Below are positions 17,026 to 25,722 of a stretch of 64,000 nucleotides of DNA, piece after piece; positions within the stretch are counted from its first letter, which is position 1, and every line of letters starts with the position of its first letter. Made by a program: the position numbers and the translations under genes. The stretch comes from Pseudocoprococcus catus (GTDB taxonomy: Bacteria > Bacillota > Clostridia > Lachnospirales > Lachnospiraceae). The notes under the pieces were generated by a model. The model made no database searches. It saw nothing but the letters and a program-made list of their open reading frames with translations, and was not told the DNA's origin. Location: NCBI RefSeq assembly GCF_019734885.1, contig NZ_JAAXCM010000023.1:1-64000 (forward strand). The letters are read 5' to 3'.

Positions 17026-17421
17026 TTAAATCATCTTTGCAAGAACACCGTTGATGAATGCCGGTGAATTCTCTGTTCCGTAGCGTTTTGCCAACTCTAC
17101 AGCTTCATTGATGGCAACACTGACCGGGATATCCTCATCAAACTTCATCTCATAAACAGCAAGACGAATAATGGTCAGATCCACCTTGCCCATACGATCT
17201 GTCTGCCATCCTACAGCATGTTCATTGACCATACTGTCAAGTTCAGGGATCATAGCCATGATCTTCTCTGTCTTCCGGACAATATAATCCACTTCTTCCT
17301 GCTCCGGATCAGCCAGATATTCAATATAAAGAGCTTCCTGCTCCTTCATCTCTTCCTCCGGAAAAAAATCCCTTCGGAATAATAATCTGAAAATATGTTC
17401 TCTTAATTCTCTTCTTCCCAT
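17026..17421 (-). CDS. nusB: Transcription antitermination factor NusB
   Basis: The 131-residue all-helical RNA-binding protein starts at ATG 17421 behind GTGGAGG. Family marks are RRELREHIFRLLFRRDF at the N-terminus and the C-terminal DLTIIRLAVYEMKFDEDIPVSVAINEAVELAKRYG with FINGVLAKM. With NusE/S10 it binds boxA RNA and promotes antitermination on rRNA operons. It is co-directional with asp23, separated from it by a hairpin-containing gap. Confidence 0.96.
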   Translation of the reverse strand: MGRRELREHIFRLLFRRDFFPEEEMKEQEALYIEYLADPEQEEVDYIVRKTEKIMAMIPELDSMVNEHAVGWQTDRMGKVDLTIIRLAVYEMKFDEDIPVSVAINEAVELAKRYGTENSPAFINGVLAKMI

Positions 17422-17456
17422 TCGTTCCTCCACTGTATTCTTTCATACCAAAACTC

Positions 17457-17513
17457 AGAGGACAAACCTCGCCGGCTGTGTAAAGCCGGCAGATCTGCCC
17501 TCTCCTGATTCAC
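17457..17513 (-). other. Hairpin between asp23 and nusB
   Basis: GCCGGCT (17471-17477) and AGCCGGC (17484-17490) form a 7-bp GC-rich stem, extended outward by AGAGG/CCTCT pairing. There is no T-run on the minus strand after the stem, so it is more likely an mRNA processing or stability hairpin than a terminator. Confidence 0.4.
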
Positions 17514-17526
17514 TGTTCAAGCCAGA

Positions 17527-17913
17527 CTATTCATTGTCTATCTTCACATCTGCTACCCGGATATTCACATCGGAAACTTTCAGGCCGGTCATTGTCTCGA
17601 TGGAGCTCTTCACTCGATCCTGAACAGCGGCTGTCACTTCAGGAATGCTACAACCATATTCAAGGATGATAGACAGATCAACTCTGATGCCACCGTCCTC
17701 AAAAGCAATACGCACACCCTTTGATAAAACCTTCATTCCAAGTTTGCTGACCAATTCCTTCTGAATATCTCCGGCCATGGCAGCGACACCGTCTACTTCG
17801 GTTGCTGCTATACCTGCAATAATCGCTACAACTTCATTGGCGATCTGAACCTCTCCCAAAGGACCGTTTTCATATATTGTATAATTTGTATTATTCTCAC
17901 GTTCATTTGCCAT
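17527..17913 (-). CDS. Asp23/Gls24 family envelope stress protein
   Basis: The 128-residue protein has the family core GEVQIANEVVAIIAGIAATEVDGVAAMAG followed by a conserved beta-alpha pattern ending in VSDVNIRVADVKID. Asp23 proteins collect under the membrane in Firmicutes and respond to cell-envelope stress; the copy next to nusB (YqhY-type) has been linked to fatty-acid synthesis control in Bacillus. It has its own extended -10 promoter and begins the long unit that runs to recN. Confidence 0.92.
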   Translation of the reverse strand: MANERENNTNYTIYENGPLGEVQIANEVVAIIAGIAATEVDGVAAMAGDIQKELVSKLGMKVLSKGVRIAFEDGGIRVDLSIILEYGCSIPEVTAAVQDRVKSSIETMTGLKVSDVNIRVADVKIDNE

Positions 17914-17948
17914 TGTGTCTATACCTCCATATTCATCTGGTTATGTCT

Positions 17949-17977
17949 ATTATACCAAAGTATCCGCTTCTTGAAAA
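17949..17977 (-). promoter_or_regulatory. Extended -10 promoter of the asp23-recN operon
   Basis: On the minus strand TTTTCA (17977-17972), a 17-base spacer and TGGTATAAT with the extended TGN element (TATAAT at 17954-17949) lie about 35 bases before asp23. The same CTTTGGTATAAT string occurs at the beta-CASP nuclease promoter near 24970. Confidence 0.65.
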
Positions 17978-18004
17978 GTATATCTTTTCATATAGAAATG
18001 AATA

Positions 18005-18667
18005 TTATTCCATGGTTGTGATCACGATATCCGACACATTTCTCTCTGTTTTGCGTGTCACGATATCCTCAATCTGCGCTCTCTGCTCCTCCGTAATAGA
18101 AGCCGCCCCGATAATGACATCTACAGAGTCATCATTGATGCTGACAACACTGTCTTTAAATCCTTTGGCATCCAGAAGTATTTCTGCATCCAATTCTTTT
18201 TCAGCCCTGTCCGTCAGCTGATTCATGCTGGCGATGGCATCCGCCTTCATATCCTCTGAAATCTCCGTATTATTGATAATTTCCAGCAATGACGCCTCAT
18301 TTCTGGAACGCACCTGTTCCCTGTTTAATTTTGCTGAAGCACTGAAAGCTCCTGCCGAAGCTGAGCTCGTAAGTACTGCCTCACCGACTTTCTCACCTTC
18401 CGGCGTCTCTGTGTCAGTGACCGTCTCGGCCTGTGCCGAAACAGAGGCTAAATCCTCGTCAGGAAATGATGTAATATCCGCCTCAGCATCTGCTGCAGCT
18501 TCCTCCGCCTGTATATTCTCTGCCTGAAGCTTCTCTGCCGTCTGGGACTCCGCTTCTTTTTTCACCGGTTTTGTCTGATCCGCGGTAAAATTCAGATAGC
18601 CGGCAATCACGATCATAATTGCCAGTGCTGTAATAATAATCTGATTTTTCCTGAAAAGCCGTTTCAA
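18005..18667 (-). CDS. spoIIIAH: Stage III sporulation protein AH
   Basis: The 220-residue protein starts at a TTG codon directly after GGAGGG. A short basic N-terminus and one membrane helix (IIITALAIMIVIAGYL) are followed by a low-complexity acidic stretch and a C-terminal YscJ/FliF-like ring domain (about 115-220: EQVRSRNEASLLEIINN, VSINDDSVDVIIGAASITEEQRAQIEDIV). In the mother cell it pairs with forespore SpoIIQ to build the feeding channel. It is the last gene of the spoIIIA operon. Confidence 0.95.
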   Translation of the reverse strand: MKRLFRKNQIIITALAIMIVIAGYLNFTADQTKPVKKEAESQTAEKLQAENIQAEEAAADAEADITSFPDEDLASVSAQAETVTDTETPEGEKVGEAVLTSSASAGAFSASAKLNREQVRSRNEASLLEIINNTEISEDMKADAIASMNQLTDRAEKELDAEILLDAKGFKDSVVSINDDSVDVIIGAASITEEQRAQIEDIVTRKTERNVSDIVITTME

Positions 18668-18676
18668 AATACCCTC

Positions 18677-19279
18677 CTACCTGCTGCTCATTTTTACTAC
18701 TTTTATTTTATGTACCGGCACATCAAATAATACCTGCACCGCATAAGTAATTTCATTGACAACGGTCTCATCGCCGGCTCCCTGAGCAGCCACGAGTACA
18801 CCTTCTATCTCCGGTTCCAGCTGCTTGACCACATATGGACTGCCGCTGTCCGTCCGATCATAAACTGTTGATTCTGACCGGCTGGTATTGGCCGTTGTTG
18901 TATTTTGTCCCCCGTCTCCGCTCTGGATCGTTTTGCTTTCTGAATAACTTTTGTCTTTTTCCACCACCTGCTCACCATTGTTTTTCACCGTGATCATTAC
19001 CTGAACCGCACCTGCGCCATCCACATTTTCAAGGATTTCTTTCAGCCGCAATTCCATATTCGCAGTATACTGTTCTGCATAATTATACGTTCTTTTTTCT
19101 GTTCCAGCCACAGATTCCGACACTTGATTATCCGCTTCTTTGCTTTTACTTCCCACCGGCCAGACAATCACAAGTATGAGAATACCAAATAATGCCAGAA
19201 GCATCCATCGGTCCCTTCGTTTCTTTTCCCCACCCTCTTTATTCGTGAACTGCTGCCACAGCATCTTTAAATCTGTCAT
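18677..19279 (-). CDS. spoIIIAG: Stage III sporulation protein AG
   Basis: The 200-residue protein has one N-terminal membrane helix (WMLLALFGILILVIVWPV) and an extracytoplasmic part with a ring-forming domain (ELRLKEILENVDGAGAVQVMITVK, then GVLVAAQGAGDETVVNEI). In Bacillus and Clostridium it forms the largest ring of the SpoIIIA-SpoIIQ complex in the space between mother cell and forespore. The Ser/Thr-rich insertion at about 115-145 fits the beta-crown region. It lies 9 bases upstream of spoIIIAH. Confidence 0.95.
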   Translation of the reverse strand: MTDLKMLWQQFTNKEGGEKKRRDRWMLLALFGILILVIVWPVGSKSKEADNQVSESVAGTEKRTYNYAEQYTANMELRLKEILENVDGAGAVQVMITVKNNGEQVVEKDKSYSESKTIQSGDGGQNTTTANTSRSESTVYDRTDSGSPYVVKQLEPEIEGVLVAAQGAGDETVVNEITYAVQVLFDVPVHKIKVVKMSSR

Positions 19280-19313
19280 TCCCGACGGCCTCCCACCAGA
19301 GCTGATCTGATAA

Positions 19314-19859
19314 CTACTGTCTAACGAGCAGTGTCTGACTGTCCGACAAGTGAATGCGGCTTTCCTGTATGCCCATTTGCCGACTGATATTTTTTTTCAG
19401 ACGAGTGACGGCACTGCTCTCTGCCTGCCTGCCATTTTCTTTTGTCACCGTTAACGCCAAATCTGTCAGGCAGCCATAACTGCTGCTTTCCGGATCCTCA
19501 TCCACTGAAAATGTAATTTTCTCCGCACACAGTCCTTCTGAACGTGCCTGTGCCTCAATCTGCTCCGTTACCGCCGACTTGTACTGGGACATATAATAAT
19601 CACGATACTCCTGCTCCAGTGTGGAATCTGTCTGATATCCCTTACTGCTTGTTCTCAGATTTTCCAGCAGACAGATGACCTCACTCTCCATATCACCATG
19701 CACGATCCGAAGCAGGGGTGTACTGATCATCAGAATAAGGATCAGTCCTGTACACATATGAAAATATCTTTTATAGTGTGACGGGATCAGATGCTCCATG
19801 TAGCTGCACAAGATCATAAATACTGCCAGTTTTTTTACCCATGCCAACAGCTGTTCCAT
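19314..19859 (-). CDS. spoIIIAF: Stage III sporulation protein AF
   Basis: The 181-residue protein starts at ATG 19859 behind AAGGAGG; an upstream GTG/ATG-range start would overlap spoIIIAE. Two N-terminal membrane helices (LAVFMILCSYMEHLI, YFHMCTGLILILMISTPLL) carry a soluble C-terminal ring-building-like domain (AEKITFSVDEDPESSSYGCLTDLALTV). It is part of the SpoIIIA complex made by the mother cell. Confidence 0.93.
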   Translation of the reverse strand: MEQLLAWVKKLAVFMILCSYMEHLIPSHYKRYFHMCTGLILILMISTPLLRIVHGDMESEVICLLENLRTSSKGYQTDSTLEQEYRDYYMSQYKSAVTEQIEAQARSEGLCAEKITFSVDEDPESSSYGCLTDLALTVTKENGRQAESSAVTRLKKNISRQMGIQESRIHLSDSQTLLVRQ

Positions 19860-19869
19860 TTTTCCTCCT

Positions 19870-21162
19870 TCAGATATCAATCACTGAGGCAGCATTACAT
19901 ACAACAGCCAACGACAGAATAAACATCAGGACACAGCCGATCAGAACCTGAAGAAGCATTCCGACTCCCTGAGTCATAGATTCCATACCGTCTAACAGCC
20001 GTTTATCTGTCACCGGCTGTATAACGGCCTGTACGACTTTATAAGATAAGAAAACCATACAGACCCGGACCACGGGGACCACACAAATCAGAAGAATCAC
20101 GATCAAACTCCCCATTCCCAGGACATTGCGTATGAGCACACCCGATCCGATCACGGCACCCAGGGCTGTATTCATTGCTGCGCCTACGCCGGGGAGGGCG
20201 GATACCAATTTATAAGCCACCGTTCCCTTCGCCCGGTCTATGGCCGGTAAAAGCATCGTCTGTAAAATATTAATACCCAGAATAACACCGACAACGGTTC
20301 GGATACTCCACCGGATCAGCAGTGCCAGTAATTCACTGAGTTTTGAGAGATAATCTTCCTTTGATATGTGATTGACCAAAGCAGTCAGCACATAAATCTG
20401 GATCAGCTTCATGATCAATGTACTCATCAGCCAGTCTGCAATGGCAATGGCTGCCATCATCAGCTCATAATAGGCTCCTGAAAGCAGGCTTCCCGTTGTA
20501 AAAGTTAACGCCGCACAAAATGTCGGCAGCAGGACTTTCATAAATCCTGTCAATGACTTCAACACATTCGTGATAATGGCAGCCGTCATGATAAATGACG
20601 TCATCATCAGTGTCATCAACAATGTATATGTCAGATAAAACCCGGTCTCTGCCACCTGTTCTTTTGAAAATGCCATGGCAAAATTCGTAAAAATCGCACC
20701 TATGACAGCAAAACAGGCAATTTTAAACAACAGCTGCTGATTCTCATAAATGCCGCCTGTGATCTGCTCTTTGATCATTTGTCCGAGCATCTGTCCGGCA
20801 CTGTCAAGGCTCCCTTTCATCAATGCCTGCAAAATTTCTTTAAAGGATATGGAAGATTTGACAGTCATTGCTTCAGAAACAGCTTTTTCTATATCCGAAA
20901 AATCTCCCAGCATGTCCAGGGAAAGCGCTGCCTGATCCTCTGCTGTTGTCTGATCTTCTTCATTCCGGCTGCCTGTTTCTGTCTGATCTGTCATCCTGGC
21001 CGCCATCATTTTCTCTGCCGTGGCTGCCTGCACTTTTTCTGTCGGTCCGGCGATGATGATCCATGAAGCGATTTCCAGGATCAGAGTAAAGTATCCCAAC
21101 CGATACAAAATTTGTTGTCTGAAATTCTGTCTCATTCCTTTTCTAAGATGTCCCGGCTGCAT
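19870..21162 (-). CDS. spoIIIAE: Stage III sporulation protein AE
   Basis: The 430-residue polytopic protein has an N-terminal signal-like helix (YFTLILEIASWIIIAG), an extracytoplasmic region (about 40-135) with coiled helices, and seven or so membrane helices to the C-terminus, including LLPTFCAALTFTTGS and SALPGVGAAMNTALGAVIGSGVLIRN, which are typical of SpoIIIAE. It is the largest membrane component of the mother-cell channel. The start ATG follows the spoIIIAD stop without a gap, so translation is coupled. Confidence 0.95.
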   Translation of the reverse strand: MQPGHLRKGMRQNFRQQILYRLGYFTLILEIASWIIIAGPTEKVQAATAEKMMAARMTDQTETGSRNEEDQTTAEDQAALSLDMLGDFSDIEKAVSEAMTVKSSISFKEILQALMKGSLDSAGQMLGQMIKEQITGGIYENQQLLFKIACFAVIGAIFTNFAMAFSKEQVAETGFYLTYTLLMTLMMTSFIMTAAIITNVLKSLTGFMKVLLPTFCAALTFTTGSLLSGAYYELMMAAIAIADWLMSTLIMKLIQIYVLTALVNHISKEDYLSKLSELLALLIRWSIRTVVGVILGINILQTMLLPAIDRAKGTVAYKLVSALPGVGAAMNTALGAVIGSGVLIRNVLGMGSLIVILLICVVPVVRVCMVFLSYKVVQAVIQPVTDKRLLDGMESMTQGVGMLLQVLIGCVLMFILSLAVVCNAASVIDI

Positions 21163-21552
21163 TCAGGCTCCCATAAATTCTGTGATGGCACTCATCAATG
21201 TCTGGAGTACCGGAAGACTCATTACAACAATCGTCAATTTGCCTAGAAGTTCAATCTGTGACGCAATGGCCTGATAACCGGCATCTTTACAAATACAGGA
21301 GGCAAAATCACAGATATAGGCAATACCTGTAATACGCAACAAAATTCTTATATAAACCGGGCTGACTGACAAATAATCCCCAAGTGTTTCAATACTCCCT
21401 GTAATTTTCTGAAGACAGATCAGTGCAAATCCAAAAATAAAAATACCGGCTCCGATGCTGATCATGGAACTGTATTCCGGCCGGACAGATTTCATATACA
21501 ATGCCAGCATGGCGGCCGCAATTCCCATGACAGCTGCTTTGATCACTTCCAT
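21163..21552 (-). CDS. spoIIIAD: Stage III sporulation protein AD
   Basis: The 129-residue membrane protein has about four helices, with the family features YSSMISIGAGIFIFGFAL, RITGIAYICDFASCICKDAGY and ASQIELLGKLTIVVMSLPVLQTL. SpoIIIAC and SpoIIIAD are small related proteins thought to form part of the membrane base. It overlaps neither neighbour and touches the spoIIIAE start. Confidence 0.95.
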   Translation of the reverse strand: MEVIKAAVMGIAAAMLALYMKSVRPEYSSMISIGAGIFIFGFALICLQKITGSIETLGDYLSVSPVYIRILLRITGIAYICDFASCICKDAGYQAIASQIELLGKLTIVVMSLPVLQTLMSAITEFMGA

Positions 21553-21565
21553 TCATCTGCCTCTT

Positions 21566-21760
21566 TCACAATGCAAAAAGTTGTTGGATTGTCTGAAACA
21601 ATTCATAAATATACGGAACAATCCACATCAATACAAGAATCAGTCCGGCAAGACTCGTCAGGAAAGCCTGGTCATCCCTGCCGGAATGTTTTAACACCTG
21701 ATTTAATACGGAAATAAGGATGCCCACGGCTGCTATTTTAAATATCACATTGACTGTCAT
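21566..21760 (-). CDS. spoIIIAC: Stage III sporulation protein AC
   Basis: The 64-residue membrane protein has two helices (VIFKIAAVGILISVLNQVL and FLTSLAGLILVLMWIVPYI), separated by KHSGRDDQA, the conserved loop. Length matches the family. It starts behind CGGGAGG and lies between spoIIIAB and spoIIIAD in the standard order. Confidence 0.95.
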   Translation of the reverse strand: MTVNVIFKIAAVGILISVLNQVLKHSGRDDQAFLTSLAGLILVLMWIVPYIYELFQTIQQLFAL

Positions 21761-21801
21761 ACCGGACCTCCCGGAAAAATGATATTAACCAATAAAAAAG
21801 A

Positions 21802-22338
21802 TTATATCAGCAAAACCATCACAAAAAATCCTGATAAAATTCCAAGCGTCATACTTAGTTTCTGCTTCTGGGCCAAAGATTTTTCAAGGCATGTCATCCT
21901 GTCCTCCAGCAATGCCATACATCCCTCCAGCGCAGATAACTGCATCTGACTGTCCAGATACCCCATCTGATTGCCCAGATCCAGAAATATCTTTTGATCC
22001 TCCTTCGTCAAACATGTCTGTTTTAAATATTGAACTGCACATTCCTGCCACAATATCTTTAAGGTCTGGCCCGTCATCTGCCGCATTTGTTCCGAAAGCG
22101 TTTCATAAAAATCTGAAAAAGGTTTCCCGCATCGACCTGCCGTCTCACTGATGGCCTCCGGAAGTTCAGCTCCTGTATAACGAATTTCTCCATGGAGCAT
22201 CAAAAGGGACTGTCTCATCTGCCGCATTTGCTCAATGCGCTTCCGACAGGATTTCCCGACAGCCAGTCCCGTTCCCCCGCATCCCATCATCACACAGATG
22301 ACACCGATCATTTTGATAAAGATAATCCCTGTCTGCAT
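21802..22338 (-). CDS. spoIIIAB: Stage III sporulation protein AB
   Basis: The 178-residue protein has an N-terminal membrane helix (IIFIKMIGVICVMMGCGGTGLAVG), a helical cytoplasmic or intermembrane part (IEQMRQMRQSLLMLHGEIRYTGAELPEAI is the family hallmark) and a C-terminal helix (LSMTLGILSGFFVMVLLI). It resembles GspF/type II secretion parts. The chosen start, ATG 22338, has GGAGG nine bases upstream; the alternative ATG 22311 has no ribosome site. The chosen start lies 107 bases inside spoIIIAA in a different frame. Confidence 0.92.
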   Translation of the reverse strand: MQTGIIFIKMIGVICVMMGCGGTGLAVGKSCRKRIEQMRQMRQSLLMLHGEIRYTGAELPEAISETAGRCGKPFSDFYETLSEQMRQMTGQTLKILWQECAVQYLKQTCLTKEDQKIFLDLGNQMGYLDSQMQLSALEGCMALLEDRMTCLEKSLAQKQKLSMTLGILSGFFVMVLLI

Positions 22339-23257
22339 TCAAAATGGCCTCCACATGACCGATCTTTTTTCTCCGGTCAAGAATCACATACCGTTCAAAT
22401 ACCTTTCTCTCCACCATTTTTTGAAGTGCCGGACGCAGCTCAAGCTTTTCAACAGAATCCCCATGTGCTGTAGCCAGCAACCAGCAGCCACAGTTAATGA
22501 CTGACTCGATGGCCTGCAGATCTTCCCTGCTGCCAATCTCATCCACAGCCAGTACCTCCGGATTCATGGAACGAAGCATCATTTCCATTCCTCTCACCTT
22601 CGAGCAAGCATCCAGTACATCTGTACGCATCCCCACATCATTCTGGGGAACCCCGCGGTAGCAGGCTGCAATCTCTGAACGCTCATCCACGACACCTACC
22701 CTCCTGCCTTTTCCGAACTTACATCCATTTGAGAACTGGCGGATCACATCCCGAAGCATCGTTGTTTTTCCGCAACCCGGAGACGACAGAATCAATGTAT
22801 GACACGGCCGCCCGTTTTCATACAACCAGGGCATCAATGAATCAGCACAGCCCTGCACCTGATGTGCCAGACGCACATTCAAAAATGTAATAGGACGGAT
22901 GCTTCTGATTCCCTTCTGATCCGATAAAACCTTGCCTGCAAGACCAATTCTGTGACCACCCTGAATGGTCAGAAAGCCTTGACGTATTTCTTCCTCATAA
23001 GCATAGATCGAATAATGGCTGATAAAGGTCATTGTCTCCTGAATTTCCTGGGCAGATACCCGATAAGCCTGTGACATCTCCGTCACAAACCCGCTCTCAT
23101 TGCCAATTAAACGCTCCTCATTATCATACAAGAGCATCAGAGGTCTTCCTGCTCTCAGTCGGATTTCCTGCAATTGATCAAATTTCATGGGTAAAGCCGT
23201 TAATAATTCCCGTATATGAACAGAAAAAATCTTCATCAGCTGTGTTTTTCTATCCAT
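22232..23257 (-). CDS. spoIIIAA: Stage III sporulation protein AA (secretion-type ATPase)
   Basis: The 341-residue ATPase starts at ATG 23257 behind AGAGG. It has the family start QEIRLRAGRPLML, GGHRIGLAG, Walker A SSPGCGKTTMLRD, VVDERSEIA and EVLAVDEIGSREDL. It is related to secretion ATPases and is thought to energise the feeding channel from the mother-cell cytoplasm; in Bacillus its ATP site is essential. The C-terminus extends about 35 residues past the usual end (RYVILDRRKKIGHVEAIL), running through the start of spoIIIAB, with two CxxC-like cysteines in the added tail. Confidence 0.95.
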   Translation of the reverse strand: MDRKTQLMKIFSVHIRELLTALPMKFDQLQEIRLRAGRPLMLLYDNEERLIGNESGFVTEMSQAYRVSAQEIQETMTFISHYSIYAYEEEIRQGFLTIQGGHRIGLAGKVLSDQKGIRSIRPITFLNVRLAHQVQGCADSLMPWLYENGRPCHTLILSSPGCGKTTMLRDVIRQFSNGCKFGKGRRVGVVDERSEIAACYRGVPQNDVGMRTDVLDACSKVRGMEMMLRSMNPEVLAVDEIGSREDLQAIESVINCGCWLLATAHGDSVEKLELRPALQKMVERKVFERYVILDRRKKIGHVEAILNADRDYLYQNDRCHLCDDGMRGNGTGCREILSEAH

Positions 23258-23297
23258 TGGCATCACCTCTGGTAAAAAATATATTCAGCTGATGAAG

Positions 23298-23323
23298 ATT
23301 TTATGATTGGTTGTCTCTGTCAC
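23298..23323 (-). promoter_or_regulatory. Possible sigma-E promoter of spoIIIA operon
   Basis: CATAAAAT on the minus strand (23305-23298) matches the sigma-E -10 consensus at seven of eight positions and lies about 40 bases before spoIIIAA. The -35 candidate upstream (TCATAAG) is weak and its spacing is longer than usual, so this is tentative. Confidence 0.3.
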
Positions 23324-23339
23324 TTATGATCAGATATTG

Positions 23340-24941
23340 TTAACGATCCCATTTGTCGCAGAGATTGTTGATCTCGTTGGTGAATCGGGTAAGATCCTTG
23401 TTGGTTCCGCCTTCATTGTGGCGGATCACAAGCATCAGGCGGCGTCCTGCATTGAGCAGACGTTCAAAGACTGTCGCAGCTTTACGCTGCATTGCTTTCT
23501 TCGGTGTAACCCGTACCGGTTCCGGAGCCTGAATGCATTCATTGGTCAGCAGATCATATTCCGCACCTGTATACGGTGCCACCGCATCAATACCCAGTTC
23601 GTCTTTGATCCTTGCTGCAAATACATCCGTCACTGTGTCCTCGCCATGAACAACGAAAACTCTATCCGGCTTCTTCTCAAAGGCTCCGATCCATTTCATC
23701 AGACCTTCACAGTCTGCGTGACCGCTGATGCCTGCCAGAGAAGTGATCTCTGCCTGTACCTCAATGGTCTCGCCAAAAAGCTTTACTTCCGTCGCACCCT
23801 CCACAAGATTACGGCCCAGTGTGCCTACAGACTGATAGCCAACAAAGAGAATCGTACATTCCGGACGCCACAGGTTATGCTTCAGATGATGACGGATACG
23901 GCCTGCATCACACATACCGGATGCAGATATGATCACCTTCGGCGTTGTAGATACATTGATTGCAATAGAATCATCACTTGTAACTGCTGTCTTCAGTCCC
24001 GGAAAACTGATAGGGTTAATGCCCTGTCTGATCAGTGCCATCGCATCATCGTCATAATATCCCGGAACATTTCTGTTGAAAACATTCGTTGCTTCCACCG
24101 CCAGCGGACTATCTACATATACCTCAAAATTATCATGATTCTTCACAAGACCTTCTGCCTTGATCTGTCTGATAAAATAAAGCATCTCCTGTGTTCGGCC
24201 AACAGCAAAGGAAGGAATGACCACATTGCCGCCCCGGTCGAAAGTCCTCTGGATGATTGCTGTCAATTCCCTGATATAATCCGGACGCGGACCATGGCTT
24301 CTGTCACCGTAAGTAGATTCCATAATGACATAATCAGCTTCCCTGATATACTGCGGATCTTTGATAATCGGCTGATTCGTGTTGCCGATATCACCGGAAA
24401 ATACCAGTTTCTTCGTCACACCCTGTTCTGTTACCCATACTTCGATGCTGGCTGATCCAAGCAAATGTCCCGCATCTACAAAACGTATCTCTATACCGTC
24501 GCATACCTGTATCTTCTCCTCATACCGGCATGGTACAAAATACTGCAGAATCCCCACTGCATCTTCTGTGGTATAAATCGGCACAATCGGCGGTATGCCC
24601 GCACGCTTGCCCTTACGGTTCTTCCACTCTGCTTCAAATTCCTGGATATGGGCACTGTCAAGCAGCATAATCTGGCAGAGCTGCTGTGTTGCCTCTGTTG
24701 TATAGACACTGCCTTTAAACCCCTGATTATACAATAATGGCAGCATCCCCGAATGATCGATATGGGCATGCGTCAGAAAAACGTAATCCACATCAGAAGC
24801 CGGAACCGGAATTTCCTGATTCTCATAAAGATTCTTGCCCTGCTCCATACCACAGTCAATGAGAATCTTCTTGCCTGCTGCTTCGAGATAATGCTTGCTG
24901 CCTGTTACCTCATGTGCTGCTCCCGAAAAAAACAGTCTCAT
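23340..24941 (-). CDS. MBL-fold beta-CASP ribonuclease/RNA-processing exonuclease
   Basis: The 533-residue protein starts at ATG 24941 behind AAGGGGGG. The metallo-beta-lactamase part has MRLFFSGAAHEVTGS and the zinc motif FLTHAHIDHSG (near residue 60); the beta-CASP part has SFAVGRTQEMLYF and ISASGMCDAGRIRHHLKH, and the RNA-metabolising C-terminal part has VHGEDTV. Relatives include the archaeal/bacterial CPSF-like nucleases and the YsiH/RNase J superfamily; the exact substrate is not known. The last 70 residues are basic. It lies between engB and the spoIIIA operon and has its own promoter. Confidence 0.88.
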   Translation of the reverse strand: MRLFFSGAAHEVTGSKHYLEAAGKKILIDCGMEQGKNLYENQEIPVPASDVDYVFLTHAHIDHSGMLPLLYNQGFKGSVYTTEATQQLCQIMLLDSAHIQEFEAEWKNRKGKRAGIPPIVPIYTTEDAVGILQYFVPCRYEEKIQVCDGIEIRFVDAGHLLGSASIEVWVTEQGVTKKLVFSGDIGNTNQPIIKDPQYIREADYVIMESTYGDRSHGPRPDYIRELTAIIQRTFDRGGNVVIPSFAVGRTQEMLYFIRQIKAEGLVKNHDNFEVYVDSPLAVEATNVFNRNVPGYYDDDAMALIRQGINPISFPGLKTAVTSDDSIAINVSTTPKVIISASGMCDAGRIRHHLKHNLWRPECTILFVGYQSVGTLGRNLVEGATEVKLFGETIEVQAEITSLAGISGHADCEGLMKWIGAFEKKPDRVFVVHGEDTVTDVFAARIKDELGIDAVAPYTGAEYDLLTNECIQAPEPVRVTPKKAMQRKAATVFERLLNAGRRLMLVIRHNEGGTNKDLTRFTNEINNLCDKWDR

Positions 24942-24956
24942 AAAAAAGCCCCCCTT

Positions 24957-24995
24957 CTTTGGTAATATTATACCAAAGCAAGAGAGGCTATGCCA
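24957..24995 (-). promoter_or_regulatory. Promoter overlapped by a palindrome, beta-CASP nuclease gene
   Basis: On the minus strand TGGCAT (24995-24990), 17 bases and the extended TGGTATAAT (TATAAT 24972-24967) lie within the palindrome CTTTGGTA-6-TACCAAAG (24957-24978). The palindrome may be a repressor site or a transcript-end hairpin that regulates translation, since it lies just before the ribosome site. Confidence 0.5.
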
Positions 24996-25086
24996 CATTA
25001 TTCGTAATATTTAATACATTTATCCCAAGTTGTCTATGAAATATCCGATTATCTCTTCATTACTATTACTACATCAAAATATAATA

Positions 25087-25701
25087 CTAATGCTCTTCTG
25101 ATAATTCTTCCTCCGGTGCCATGGCATAGGTCTCAATGAGTTCCCATATCTCATCTCGTCCCTGCTTTGTCACCGCAGAATACGGAACAATCGGCGTTCC
25201 TTCTGCTACATTCAGCCCTTCCCGGATCAGCTTCAGCTGTTTCTGAATCTGGCTTCGCTTGATCTTGTCCAGCTTTGTAGCGATAATGGCCGGATAAAAG
25301 CCGTTTTCAATGATCCAGCTGTACATATGCTTGTCATTGGCCGATGGTTCATGACGGATATCCACCAGCAGAAAGACCATGCGGAGCTGTCTGGATTTTC
25401 GGAGATAATTCTCGATCATCTTGCCCCATTTTGCCTTGACAGCCTGTGAAACATTGGCAAAACCATAACCCGGAAGATCGACAATATAAATCTCGTCATT
25501 CACATTGTAATAGTTGATGGTCTGGGTCTTACCCGGCTGCTGGGAAACTCTTGCATAGGCTTTTCTGTTCATCAGACCGTTGATCAGTGAGGATTTGCCT
25601 ACATTGGACTTACCGGAAAAAGCAACCTCAGGATGCTGGTTCTCCGGCAGCGTACTTGTAATACCGCATACTGTTTCCAGATTTACATTCTTTATAACCA
25701 T
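25087..25701 (-). CDS. engB: Ribosome biogenesis GTPase EngB/YsxC
   Basis: The 204-residue GTPase has G1 FSGKSNVGKSSLIN, the G2 threonine in QPGKTQTINYY, G3 DLPGYGFA and G4 ATKLDK, followed by PYSAVTKQG. It takes part in assembly of the 50S ribosomal subunit. AGGAG precedes the start. It follows lon by 21 bases, an arrangement (clpX-lon-engB) conserved in Firmicutes. Confidence 0.97.
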   Translation of the reverse strand: MVIKNVNLETVCGITSTLPENQHPEVAFSGKSNVGKSSLINGLMNRKAYARVSQQPGKTQTINYYNVNDEIYIVDLPGYGFANVSQAVKAKWGKMIENYLRKSRQLRMVFLLVDIRHEPSANDKHMYSWIIENGFYPAIIATKLDKIKRSQIQKQLKLIREGLNVAEGTPIVPYSAVTKQGRDEIWELIETYAMAPEEELSEEH

Positions 25702-25722
25702 TCTTCTTCTCCTGCCAAAGCC

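Noticed and set aside
23307-24455. 382-codon open frame on the plus strand
   Set aside because: It is antisense to the beta-CASP nuclease, whose motifs are intact; its residues look like a shadow rich in Cys, His and Arg.
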